A stretch of 64,000 nucleotides of DNA from Rhodovastum atsumiense (GTDB taxonomy: Bacteria > Pseudomonadota > Alphaproteobacteria > Acetobacterales > Acetobacteraceae). This document shows positions 26,494 to 34,013 of the stretch, piece by piece (the first letter of the stretch is position 1; every line of letters begins with the position of its first letter). The stretch spans positions 3,889,501 through 3,953,500 of the forward strand of contig NZ_OW485601.1 in NCBI RefSeq assembly GCF_937425535.1, written 5' to 3'. The notes beneath the pieces are model-generated. The model had not been told where the DNA came from, ran no database searches, and saw nothing but the letters and a program-made list of their open reading frames with translations. Made by a program: the position numbers and the translations under genes.

Positions 26494-26848
26494 GGGGCAG
26501 GGGTCCTTGCAGTGCGGGTCGGCGCGGGGGCGGTGGGTGTGGGGACTGCCACTGCCGTCGCGTGGCGGCCGGCGCGGAACGGGAGTGGCGCCGACGGTCG
26601 GTGTCAGATTAAACGATCAACATGAGTGGTCAATCATAAATGCGCACGAATGACCGTGGTGAATGTCGCCCATGGCGCGAGACTGGATCGAAAACACATA
26701 TTATGAACGTGTAAAGCGATTGACTCCGATTCTGGAATGTATGAAATTGCCGGTCCGCACGATCAGGATGCGACCCGTCGTTCGGCCCCCCTTGCGCGAA
26801 TGCGTGGCCAGGGACCGGAGCTTTTCCGCTCGATCACGAGGCAGCACG
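26494..26848. promoter_or_regulatory. divergent control region of the methyl operon and NMT1-like gene
   Basis: 355 bp without a credible gene. On the minus strand TTGACC at about 26627-26632 is a possible -35 for the ferredoxin-led operon. No cobalamin riboswitch (no ACAGGGAA block or paired GCCACTG context) was found, although the operon depends on corrinoid. Confidence 0.4.
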
Positions 26849-27895
26849 ATGACCGGGATTTCGCCAGGCAGCGACAGCCGGATTCCATTCACGGGGCGGC
26901 GTGCGCTGCTGCGCGGCGCGGCGGGGCTGTTGCCCGTGCTGGTCCCCGCCGCGCCGGCACTGGCCGCGCCGGCGTTGGTGACGAAGCGCGAGAAGATCAC
27001 CTTCGTCTGGTTCCAGGCGGCGCTGTGCCTGGTGGCGATCGGGGTCGCGCAGCGCGAGGGGCTGTTCGAGCGCAACGGGCTGGAGGTGGAATTCCTGCAG
27101 GCCGGCGGTGACATCGCGCCGATCCTGGAGGCGCTGGCGATGGGCAAGGCCGATGCCACCTCGCATTTCCTGCTGCGCTTCATGAAGCCGCTGGAGGCGG
27201 GGTTCGATGCCCGCCTGACCGCGGGGCTGCATGCCGGCTGCTTCTTCCTGGTGGCCTCGCGCGAGGCCGGCATCGGCACGTTGCAGGATCTGCGCGGCAA
27301 GCGCATCGGCATGGCCGATCTCGGCAGCCCGATGAAGATGCTGTTCGAGATCCACCTGCAGCGCAACGGCGTGCCGCTCGACAGCATCACCTGGCGACAG
27401 TTCCCCTCCGACGTGTTCGCGATCGCGGCGGAGAAGGGCGAGATCGATGCCTTCGCCGATGTCGATCCGAACGCCTATTACGCGGTGCGGCGCAGCCGGG
27501 GGAAGCTGTTCGTGCTGGCCGCCAACGGCAGCGGCGAGCTGGCGAACCATGCCTGTTGCGGCCTGCTGCTGAGCGGGCGCCTGATCCGCGAGCGGCGGCC
27601 GGTCGCCGCCGCGCTGACCCGCGCGCTGACCGAGGCGGCGTTGTTGGTGGGGCGCGACAATCCGGCCGCGGTGGCCTCGGCGCAGCAATTCTCGCCCAAG
27701 CAGGCGAAGCCCGAGGAACTCGGGGAGATGATCGCCGGCTATCCGCACACCGAGCAACTGGCGGTCACCGGCGCGGCGCTGCGCCGGCACGTGCTCTATC
27801 ACGCCCAGGGGCTGAAGGAGACCGGCGTGCTGAAGCCGGGCACCGATCCGGCCCGCTTCACCGAGCGCGTCACCGTCGACGTGCTGGCCGGCTGA
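26849..27895 (+). CDS. Tat-exported NMT1/THI5-like ABC substrate-binding protein
   Basis: A 348-residue periplasmic binding protein. It starts with a twin-arginine signal (TGRRALLRGAAGLLPVLVPA). The mature part reads as the NMT1/SsuA-type fold: FVWFQAALCLVAIGVAQREG, GLFERNGLEVEFLQAGGDIA, LRGKRIGMADLGSP. Relatives bind sulfonates, nitrate, taurine or pyrimidine precursors. No permease or ATPase follows, so it is an orphan here. It is divergent from the methyl operon, suggesting it binds a related substrate; the Tat signal suggests folding or cofactor loading before export. Confidence 0.82.
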   Translation: MTGISPGSDSRIPFTGRRALLRGAAGLLPVLVPAAPALAAPALVTKREKITFVWFQAALCLVAIGVAQREGLFERNGLEVEFLQAGGDIAPILEALAMGKADATSHFLLRFMKPLEAGFDARLTAGLHAGCFFLVASREAGIGTLQDLRGKRIGMADLGSPMKMLFEIHLQRNGVPLDSITWRQFPSDVFAIAAEKGEIDAFADVDPNAYYAVRRSRGKLFVLAANGSGELANHACCGLLLSGRLIRERRPVAAALTRALTEAALLVGRDNPAAVASAQQFSPKQAKPEELGEMIAGYPHTEQLAVTGAALRRHVLYHAQGLKETGVLKPGTDPARFTERVTVDVLAG

Positions 27896-28055
27896 TCACT
27901 TCGGGCGGCCGGGCCTGCGGGGAGGATCCCGTCCGGATATCCGGATCGCGGCAAAATCTTGACGCTGTTCTTTATTGTATTTATCAAACGTTTCATTGAA
28001 CGAGCCCTGTTCAAAAGGGTGAAGAGTCACGATTGTCCTGCAACTTTGCGGTGGG

Positions 28056-29222
28056 TTGCCGGTGGGTCATTTTCCCTGGGCCGTGGCCCGGCATCCCCGC
28101 CGGCGCGGGTGTCGTGTCGCATCCCTCGGGGCGCTGGCGCTGTTCCTGCTGCTGGCGGGGGCGGGGCGCGCCGCGCGGGCGGAAGAAGCAGTGCTGCTGG
28201 GCACTACCGCGCCCGGCTACCGGCCCGGGATGGTGATCGCCGCCACCGCCGTGCTCGTCCTGCCGGACGGGGCGAGCATGACCCTGCTGTTCCGCTCCGG
28301 CCAGATGCTGAGGTTGCGCGGGCCGTTCACGGGATCGCTCGAACGGGTGCAGCGGCCGGAAGACAAGCTGGATGCCTTCACCCTCGCCGACCTGTTCCGG
28401 CTGCAGGGCGTGGATGCCACGGTGATCGGCGGCACCCGGACATGGCGGGCCGGCGGGCCGGGGATCGTGCGGATCGATCCGCGACGATCGGCGACCTATT
28501 GCCTCGGTCGCGCCGACCCGGTGCGGATCGGCCGCCCGCCGGATGACGGCAGGGCCTACCGGCTGCAGTTCCGCACCGGCCAGCGGGCGCTCGCCTGGCC
28601 GGGGAATGCCGAACAGATCGATTGGCCCGACGATGTGCCGATCCGCGACGGCGATCGCTTCGCCTTCACCGCCAATGGCGTGCCACAGGCCACCATCGGC
28701 CTGCGGAGGCTCGATCAGGATTTCGTGTCGGAGACGGCCTGGATCGCCGCCGGGGTGCTGGCAGGCTGCCAGGAGCAGTTCGATGCCCGGCTGCGCCAGC
28801 TCGCGCGCGCGACGATCCCACCCGAACTCTGGCTGACCAGCACGCGCGGCCGCAGCCCGAGCTATCGGCCGGGGGAGTCGATCCGGTTGCAGGCGCAGGC
28901 GGACATCGATGGCTTCCTCTATTGCCTTGCCCGTTCCGACGATCGCAGCGTCGTGCCGATCCTGCCCAGGGGCGGCGGGGCAGAAAGCGCGCCGTTGCGG
29001 GCCGGGGTGGCGTTGTCCATCCCGGGCGGGCCATCCGGTCCGCAACTGCGGGCGGGCGTGGCGGGAACCACGTGGATCACCTGCTGGTTGACCGATCGCG
29101 ACCGCTGGCCGGAATGGTCGCATCTGGTGTCCGGCCCGCTGGCGACGGATCCCGATGCCGTGTTCAGCGGCTTCGACGGGCGGCCGGCGCTGAAGGCGGA
29201 GCTGACGCTGCGGGTGCAGTGA
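28056..29222 (+). CDS. secreted DUF4384 protein of the curli-like locus
   Basis: A 388-residue protein with a signal segment (RVASLGALALFLLLAGAGRA). The C-terminal third is a DUF4384 domain (SYRPGESIRLQAQADIDGF, LYCLARSDD, VVPILP). The same domain ends the CsgG-like protein at 34014, which links the two. The middle (about 50-250) is unrecognised but strand-rich. The listed start is TTG 28056; in-frame GTG codons at 28062 and 28083 are alternatives. It is convergent with the OmpA-like gene. Confidence 0.7.
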   Translation: MPVGHFPWAVARHPRRRGCRVASLGALALFLLLAGAGRAARAEEAVLLGTTAPGYRPGMVIAATAVLVLPDGASMTLLFRSGQMLRLRGPFTGSLERVQRPEDKLDAFTLADLFRLQGVDATVIGGTRTWRAGGPGIVRIDPRRSATYCLGRADPVRIGRPPDDGRAYRLQFRTGQRALAWPGNAEQIDWPDDVPIRDGDRFAFTANGVPQATIGLRRLDQDFVSETAWIAAGVLAGCQEQFDARLRQLARATIPPELWLTSTRGRSPSYRPGESIRLQAQADIDGFLYCLARSDDRSVVPILPRGGGAESAPLRAGVALSIPGGPSGPQLRAGVAGTTWITCWLTDRDRWPEWSHLVSGPLATDPDAVFSGFDGRPALKAELTLRVQ

Positions 29223-29267
29223 CGGAGGGAATGGCGGCCGGCGCGCGGATCCTTGCGCGCCCCGGCG

Positions 29268-29903
29268 TCAGATATTGCGGAACCGGAACTCGACCCTGCG
29301 GTTGGCGCCGTTGGCCGGATCATCCTGCAGCAGCGGCCGGGTCGGCCCCTTGCCCACGGCGCTGAGGCGACTGGCGGCGATGCCGTATTGCGCGACCAGG
29401 GCGTCCCGCACCGCGATCGCCCGGCGTTGGGAGAGTTGCATGTTGTAGCCGCGCGAACCGGTCGAATCGGTGTGGCCTTCGATGACCAGCTCCATCTGCG
29501 GCAGTTGCGCCAGCAGGTCCGCGACCGGCCGGATGAAGTCCAGCAGCCTCGGTTGGATCGCCGCGGAGTTGAGATCGAACGGGATGCGGATGCCGACGGC
29601 GCGTTCGATGTCCTGGCGCGGTGAGGGCTCGGCCGGCGGTGCCGCGGCGGCCTGGGCCGGTTGCGCCGGGCGGGTGGGGCGGGCGGGGGCGGCGGCCTCG
29701 GGGGGCGTGAGGACGATGGAGCGCGTTCTCGACGGCAGACGAATCCCCAGGGCGGTGGCCAGGTCCTGGACGCTCGGCGGCTGGTCGAAGGTGACCATCT
29801 GTCCGGCGTGCAACCGGGCCGCCGGCATGCCCGCAAGCGTGGCGGCCGCCACGAGCAATATCGGCAGCCTCGCCGGCCCGGGGCGGCCGTGTCGGGTGGT
29901 CAT
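29268..29903 (-). CDS. OmpA-like peptidoglycan-binding protein
   Basis: A 211-residue protein with a signal peptide (ARLPILLVAAATLAGMPAAR), a segment with a Pro/Ala linker, and a C-terminal OmpA domain from about residue 100. The peptidoglycan contact motifs are present: VIEGHTDSTGSRGYNMQLSQ and RRAIAVRDAL. A clear ggag precedes ATG 29903. It probably anchors the fibre apparatus to the cell wall. It is the last gene on the minus strand of the curli-like group. Confidence 0.88.
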   Translation of the reverse strand: MTTRHGRPGPARLPILLVAAATLAGMPAARLHAGQMVTFDQPPSVQDLATALGIRLPSRTRSIVLTPPEAAAPARPTRPAQPAQAAAAPPAEPSPRQDIERAVGIRIPFDLNSAAIQPRLLDFIRPVADLLAQLPQMELVIEGHTDSTGSRGYNMQLSQRRAIAVRDALVAQYGIAASRLSAVGKGPTRPLLQDDPANGANRRVEFRFRNI

Positions 29904-30227
29904 CCCGCGATCTCCTTCCTTGCGCCGTCGTGATGATAGCCGTGGTGCGGGGGGCGGGGACGGGGAAACGCACCGGCATGGGAACAATACATGCGGCGCG
30001 GGCAGGCCCTGTCCTCCGTCCCCGCATCGGCCCGAGCTTTCGGTTGACAGCGGAACGGATGCGGGCGCATGTTTTCTGTGCACGGGCTCCGCCAACCGCC
30101 TGATCAGCATCTGGCAAGAAGACGTGCTTCCGGGTCGTTTCGGCCCGGCAGGATCGGTCCCGGCCGGGGTAGCTCCCCGGCCGTTGTCGTTTCTGCCCTG
30201 GCCGGGCGCATCATCCGGGCCACTGTC
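29904..30227. other. intergenic region before the OmpA-like gene
   Basis: 324 bp with no credible gene. It may contain a separate promoter for the OmpA-like gene on the minus strand; none could be picked with confidence. Confidence 0.4.
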
Positions 30228-30740
30228 TCATTGGCCGGCAGACCGCGCCCGTCCCGTCCGCTGCACCACGTTTCCGGAGGGATCGACGACGTTGACGATG
30301 CTTCCGGGGGTCGGCTGCCCGTTGGTGACCTGCTGCAACGCGACCGGGCCGCTGCCGGAGATCCCCTGCTGCAGTTGGATGACGTTGCCGCTGCCTTCGG
30401 TGATCGCGACCGGTCCCTCGAAGCGGTTGACCACGATGCGCGGACGTGGCCGGCCGAAGGCGACGCCCCCGTCGCCGCCACGCGGCTGCACGCTGGCCGC
30501 GAGCGGTACGCCGAAGCTGAAGCCGGCCAGGTAGCCCGCATCCCCGCGCACCCGCGTGATCATCCCCTGGTGGCGCTGGCCACGCAGGGTGGCCGCGTGG
30601 GCCTGCTGCACGTCGCGCGCTGTGATGGTCATCGGGCTGAAGGGCAGCGACCGGCCCAGGGACAGCCCGCCGGTTTCCTGCGCGGCGGCGGGAAGGGCCA
30701 TGGCGAGGCAGGCAAGGATGGTGATCGGCAGCCGGCACAT
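30228..30740 (-). CDS. small secreted protein of the curli-like locus
   Basis: A 170-residue protein with signal peptide MCRLPITILACLAMALPAAA. The mature N-terminus ETGGLSLGRSL resembles that of the repeat proteins upstream (DVGGISITRG, EAGGVRPRGI). A Gly-rich centre and an amyloid-like pair of strands follow (GPVAITEGSGNVIQLQQG, then GPVALQQVTNGQP). I do not recognise a named family. It may be a minor subunit, nucleator or chaperone. Confidence 0.6.
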   Translation of the reverse strand: MCRLPITILACLAMALPAAAQETGGLSLGRSLPFSPMTITARDVQQAHAATLRGQRHQGMITRVRGDAGYLAGFSFGVPLAASVQPRGGDGGVAFGRPRPRIVVNRFEGPVAITEGSGNVIQLQQGISGSGPVALQQVTNGQPTPGSIVNVVDPSGNVVQRTGRARSAGQ

Positions 30741-30787
30741 CGGATGAATCTCCAGGCGGGATCAGCGGGCGTCGCGGCAAGGTGAGA

Positions 30788-31153
30788 TCAGCGTGGCGGC
30801 AGTGGGGTCCTGTCGAGCCGTGGCGTCCAGGGCCGGTCGCGCCGCGGTGGCGGGGGCGTCGGCGGCCCGTCCTGGTCGTCGATGTCCGGTCCCGCGTCAT
30901 CGGCATCCGCATCGGTGTCGCGGGGCTGCAGCCGGCCCTGGCCGCCTGTCGTGCCGAAGGACTGGACCACGGCGCCGTCGCCGCTCGCGCAGACGGTGCG
31001 GCCGTTGATGGTCTGGCAGCTCACGCCACCCGATCCCACGCAGTTCACGTTGCCGTTGACCGCGCTGCAGCGCAGCGACGTCGCCGTCGTGGCAGGCGGC
31101 AGGGCCAACGCGGCGGGCAGCACGAGGCAGAGAACGCGCAAGCAGGCCGTCAT
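30788..31153 (-). CDS. small secreted Cys-containing protein, unknown
   Basis: A 121-residue protein with signal peptide MTACLRVLCLVLPAALALPP. The mature part has four Cys in two pairs (LRCSAVNGNVNCVG, SCQTINGRTVCASG), probably two disulfides, then an acidic Asp-rich stretch and a Pro/Arg tail (PPTPPPPRRDRPWTPRLDR). No family recognised. It lies between two subunit-like genes in a same-strand run with 36-47 bp gaps, so it is likely a co-expressed accessory factor. Confidence 0.55.
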   Translation of the reverse strand: MTACLRVLCLVLPAALALPPATTATSLRCSAVNGNVNCVGSGGVSCQTINGRTVCASGDGAVVQSFGTTGGQGRLQPRDTDADADDAGPDIDDQDGPPTPPPPRRDRPWTPRLDRTPLPPR

Positions 31154-31189
31154 GAATGCCTCCTCTGGAACATCACCGGCGGCATGGTC

Positions 31190-31636
31190 TCAACGGCCGA
31201 TCTGGCCGAGCAGGCGCTGGGTCGCCGCCGTGCGTGTCCCGGCGCCGATATTGACGCCGCGAACGACATTGGTGGAGCCGAGCAGGCCGGATGGCATGCG
31301 GGCACTGATGCTCTGCTCGGCGACCGAGCCGTTGCCGAGCCCGAGATTGACCCCGGCCGTCACCTGGGTGCTGACCAGGGGGCGGCAGCCTGTGTCCTGC
31401 GATACCAGTTGCTGGCGGGCCTGCGCGCCGGTGGCGAGGGCACGGTTCACCCCGACCGCGACATTAGTTTTCGAAAGCGGGCAACCGCGTTCGAGGGAAC
31501 CGATCCGCTCCATCGTCGTGACCGGCCCCATGCCGATCCCGCGCGGGCGCACGCCGCCGGCTTCCTGCGCCGTGGCCGGGGGGGCGGGGGTGGCGAGCAG
31601 GCCGAGCGCGACGAGGGCGGTCATCGCACGGAACAT
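31190..31636 (-). CDS. curlin-like repeat protein B (three repeats)
   Basis: A 148-residue protein with signal peptide MFRAMTALVALGLLATPAPP and three repeats of about 30-34 residues: NVAVGVNRALATGAQARQQL, QVTAGVNLGLGNGSVAEQSI and NVVRGVNIGAGTRTAATQRL. The pattern N/Q-V-x-x-G-V-N-x-x-x-G-x-x-x-x-A-x-Q is close to the N-x-A...Q strand-loop-strand unit of CsgA/CsgB. Two Cys (ERGCPL and DTGCRP) sit before the first and second repeats. Probably a minor fibre subunit or nucleator. Confidence 0.65.
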   Translation of the reverse strand: MFRAMTALVALGLLATPAPPATAQEAGGVRPRGIGMGPVTTMERIGSLERGCPLSKTNVAVGVNRALATGAQARQQLVSQDTGCRPLVSTQVTAGVNLGLGNGSVAEQSISARMPSGLLGSTNVVRGVNIGAGTRTAATQRLLGQIGR

Positions 31637-31733
31637 GACGCATTCCTCTTCGTGTCCACTGCGTGCATTCCTCTGCGTGTCCGGGCCGGATGCGGCCCTG
31701 GCGCCGGGGCGGGGACAGGGCCGTCGGGATGGG

Positions 31734-32330
31734 TCACTGCCCGCCGATCGTCACGACCTGCTGGCCGGCGTAGGAACCGCGCCCGAGCGCGGCGTTGCGG
31801 TTGGCGCCACCGGCGGTGAGGGTGCGCCCGGCCCCGGCGGCACCGCCCATCGTCAGGATCTGCTGGTCGGCCTGCGAGAACCGGCCGGCGGCGAGATTGC
31901 TGTTGAAGCCGCCATTGGCGATGGACTGGCCGCGACCGAACGCCGTGCCGCCGAGGGTGGTGACCGATTGGCTGGCGGTGCTGCCGAAGCCGCGGGCGAC
32001 GTTGCTGTTCAGGCCGCCATTGGCGATCACCCGTCCACGCCCGTAGGCGGTGCCGCCGGTGGTGGTGACATCCTGTGTCGCGAGGCTGAGCGCGCCGGCC
32101 GCCACGTTGCGGTTGAAGCCGCCATTGGTGATCGCCTGGCCCCGCCCGAACGCCGCGCCGCCGACCGTGGTGATTGCCTGGCCGGCCTGGCTCCGCACCC
32201 CTGCGGCGGTGTTCACGTTGCCGCCGCCGCGGGTGATCGAGATGCCGCCGACATCCTGGGCCGCGGCCGGGGGGGCGATGGCGACGATCAGGCCGAGAGC
32301 GGCGAAGCCGGAGAGGAACATGCTGCGCAT
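31734..32330 (-). CDS. curlin-like repeat protein A (five repeats)
   Basis: A 198-residue protein starting at ATG 32330 (gggaagg upstream), with signal peptide MFLSGFAALGLIVAIAPPAA. The whole mature protein is five repeats of about 34-36 residues. The consensus is NGGFNxNVAxGxxSxAxQxV followed by TTxGGTAFGRGQxIA. The spaced Asn, Ala, Ser, Gln and Gly match the curlin unit, with a longer loop than in CsgA. This is the best candidate for the main fibre subunit of the second system, and it is first in the minus-strand gene run. Confidence 0.72.
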   Translation of the reverse strand: MRSMFLSGFAALGLIVAIAPPAAAQDVGGISITRGGGNVNTAAGVRSQAGQAITTVGGAAFGRGQAITNGGFNRNVAAGALSLATQDVTTTGGTAYGRGRVIANGGLNSNVARGFGSTASQSVTTLGGTAFGRGQSIANGGFNSNLAAGRFSQADQQILTMGGAAGAGRTLTAGGANRNAALGRGSYAGQQVVTIGGQ

Positions 32331-32559
32331 TGTCGGGACCTTCCCTGTTCTGTCTGCGGCCGGCCCCTGCCGGGACCGGTGATGCGTTCGATGGCAGGGA
32401 TCCTGGACCGATCGCGCCGCGGCCGCTGTGAAGCGGGCCACAGGCGCAACGGTTTTTTCGCCGGTCGCGGTGCGGGGCCGGCGCTGTGGTCGGGTTCACA
32501 GCCGGGGAAGCCGCATCATCCTATGCTGGATCCCCCAGACCGAGAGGGAGGACCCTGCC

Positions 32560-33006
32560 ATGCCGCGCCTCCGCCGTGCACGACCGGGCCTGATCGCCAT
32601 CGCCGTCGTCCTGCTCGGTGGTGGGATCCCGCCGGCACCGGCCACGGCGGCGGTCGTGAAAGAAGCAGACAGGCGGCCGACGGAACAGGCCATGCCCGAG
32701 CGCGGCGGGGTGCGGATCAGCCACCCAGGGCGCGCCCGCGAGGTGTTGCTTTGCTCGCCGTCCTTGTTCGCATCCCCGCTTCCCGCCTGGTCGTGGTATC
32801 CCCGGCCCGTGGCGCGTGGCGGGGCAGCGCGATGGTACGGGCCTGGCATGCCGGGCATCGTCCTGCGCCCGGTGATCCCGCGCTGGCCACCCGGATGGCA
32901 GTCGCCCGCTCTCTATGGCCCCGCCATTGCCTTTCCTGGTCCTGTCTGCCTGTGGCGGCGCGGATGCTGGCCCATGACAGACATGTGGGGGAGGGGCCTG
33001 TGGTGA
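32560..33006 (+). CDS. small secreted protein divergent from curlin-like genes
   Basis: A 148-residue protein from ATG 32560 (gagggagg ribosome site). Signal LIAIAVVLLGGGIPPAPATA. The mature part is rich in Pro, Trp, Gly and Arg (WYPRPVARGGAARWYGPGMP, IPRWPPGWQSP). Two Cys near the C-terminus (VCLWRRGCW). No family recognised. Divergent from curlin-like protein A with a shared 229-bp promoter region. Confidence 0.5.
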   Translation: MPRLRRARPGLIAIAVVLLGGGIPPAPATAAVVKEADRRPTEQAMPERGGVRISHPGRAREVLLCSPSLFASPLPAWSWYPRPVARGGAARWYGPGMPGIVLRPVIPRWPPGWQSPALYGPAIAFPGPVCLWRRGCWPMTDMWGRGLW

Positions 33007-33051
33007 GACAGGGGCATGTGGTGAGACAGGGCCGCGTGTGCCCGGATGGGG

Positions 33052-33756
33052 TCAGGCATCCAGGGCCGCGATACTCTCCAGCGCATGGCAATCGCGGATC
33101 GTGATCATCCCGCCCTCGATCGCGATGTGGCCGGCCTGCCGCCATTCCCCGAGATAGTGGTTGATGCTTTCGCGGGAGATGCCGATCAGGTTGCCGATCT
33201 GGCGTTGCGAGAGGCGGATGTCGAGCAGCATCCCCCCCGCACCCGGGCGTCCGAAGGTCTCGCTCAGCCGCAGCAATCCGCCGGCGAGCCGCGAGGGCGC
33301 GTCGCGCAACAGCGTGTCTTCCAGATGCGCGCTGGTCTGGCGCAGGCGCTGGCAGAGTACGGAGAACAGCCGCGCCACCAGCTCGGGGCTGGCCATCAGG
33401 AACGGCATGAAGCGGCTGCGTGGCAGGACCAGCACCTCGCAATCCTCGATCGCCACCGCATCGGCCGTGCGCGGGCGGCCGTCGAGCAAGGCGATCTCGC
33501 CGAACAGACTGCCCTGGTCGATGAGGTTGAGCACCAGCTCCCGCCCTTCCGAGGAGATGGTGCAGATCTTCACCCGCCCGCGCAACACCGCCATCATGCT
33601 GTCGCCGGGATCGCCTTTCTGGAAGATCGTCGCCCCGCGCGCATGCCGTGCCGTGGTCAGGCCGGCGACAAGGCGGCGCAGTTCCTCGGGCTGCAGATGC
33701 CGCAGCAGGAAATGCCCTGCCAGCACGCTTTCCCACTCGCCCCGCCCCGGAGCCAT
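33052..33756 (-). CDS. Crp/Fnr-family transcription regulator
   Basis: A 234-residue regulator. It has a cyclic-nucleotide-binding fold (ATIFQKGDPGDSMMAVLRG, GSLFGEIALLDGRPRTADAV) and a C-terminal winged helix (LSQRQIGNLIGISRESINHY). The Arg-Thr-Ala after the phosphate-binding cassette suggests nucleotide binding is possible. There is no Fnr-type Cys cluster. ATG 33756 has gggagag upstream; ATG 33774 is an alternative. It is divergent from the CsgG-like gene, so it probably controls the fibre locus; cAMP or c-di-GMP as ligand is open. Confidence 0.88.
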   Translation of the reverse strand: MAPGRGEWESVLAGHFLLRHLQPEELRRLVAGLTTARHARGATIFQKGDPGDSMMAVLRGRVKICTISSEGRELVLNLIDQGSLFGEIALLDGRPRTADAVAIEDCEVLVLPRSRFMPFLMASPELVARLFSVLCQRLRQTSAHLEDTLLRDAPSRLAGGLLRLSETFGRPGAGGMLLDIRLSQRQIGNLIGISRESINHYLGEWRQAGHIAIEGGMITIRDCHALESIAALDA

Positions 33757-34013
33757 GCCCGCTCTCCCACGCATGCATCGCCGAACGCCCGGTGGAACAT
33801 ACCGGATGCCGAATTTTTCAAGAAAGAGGAATTTCAAGACATAAAAAGCAACTTATCGGATTGATCTCCATCGCCTCGGCTGATTGCGCCGGCCGCATGT
33901 TGTGCGGTTCATAGCTTGAACCGGAACGATGCGTCATTTCTCATGCGGTCGATCCGTTCCCGAACCAGAGGATGTGGGGCGGTGACGCGATGCCGGCATG
34001 GAAGGAATGCAGG

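Noticed and set aside
26494-26848. Cobalamin riboswitch before the corrinoid operon
   Set aside because: A GCCACTG-like string exists at about 26548, but on the wrong strand for the operon and without the other conserved blocks.
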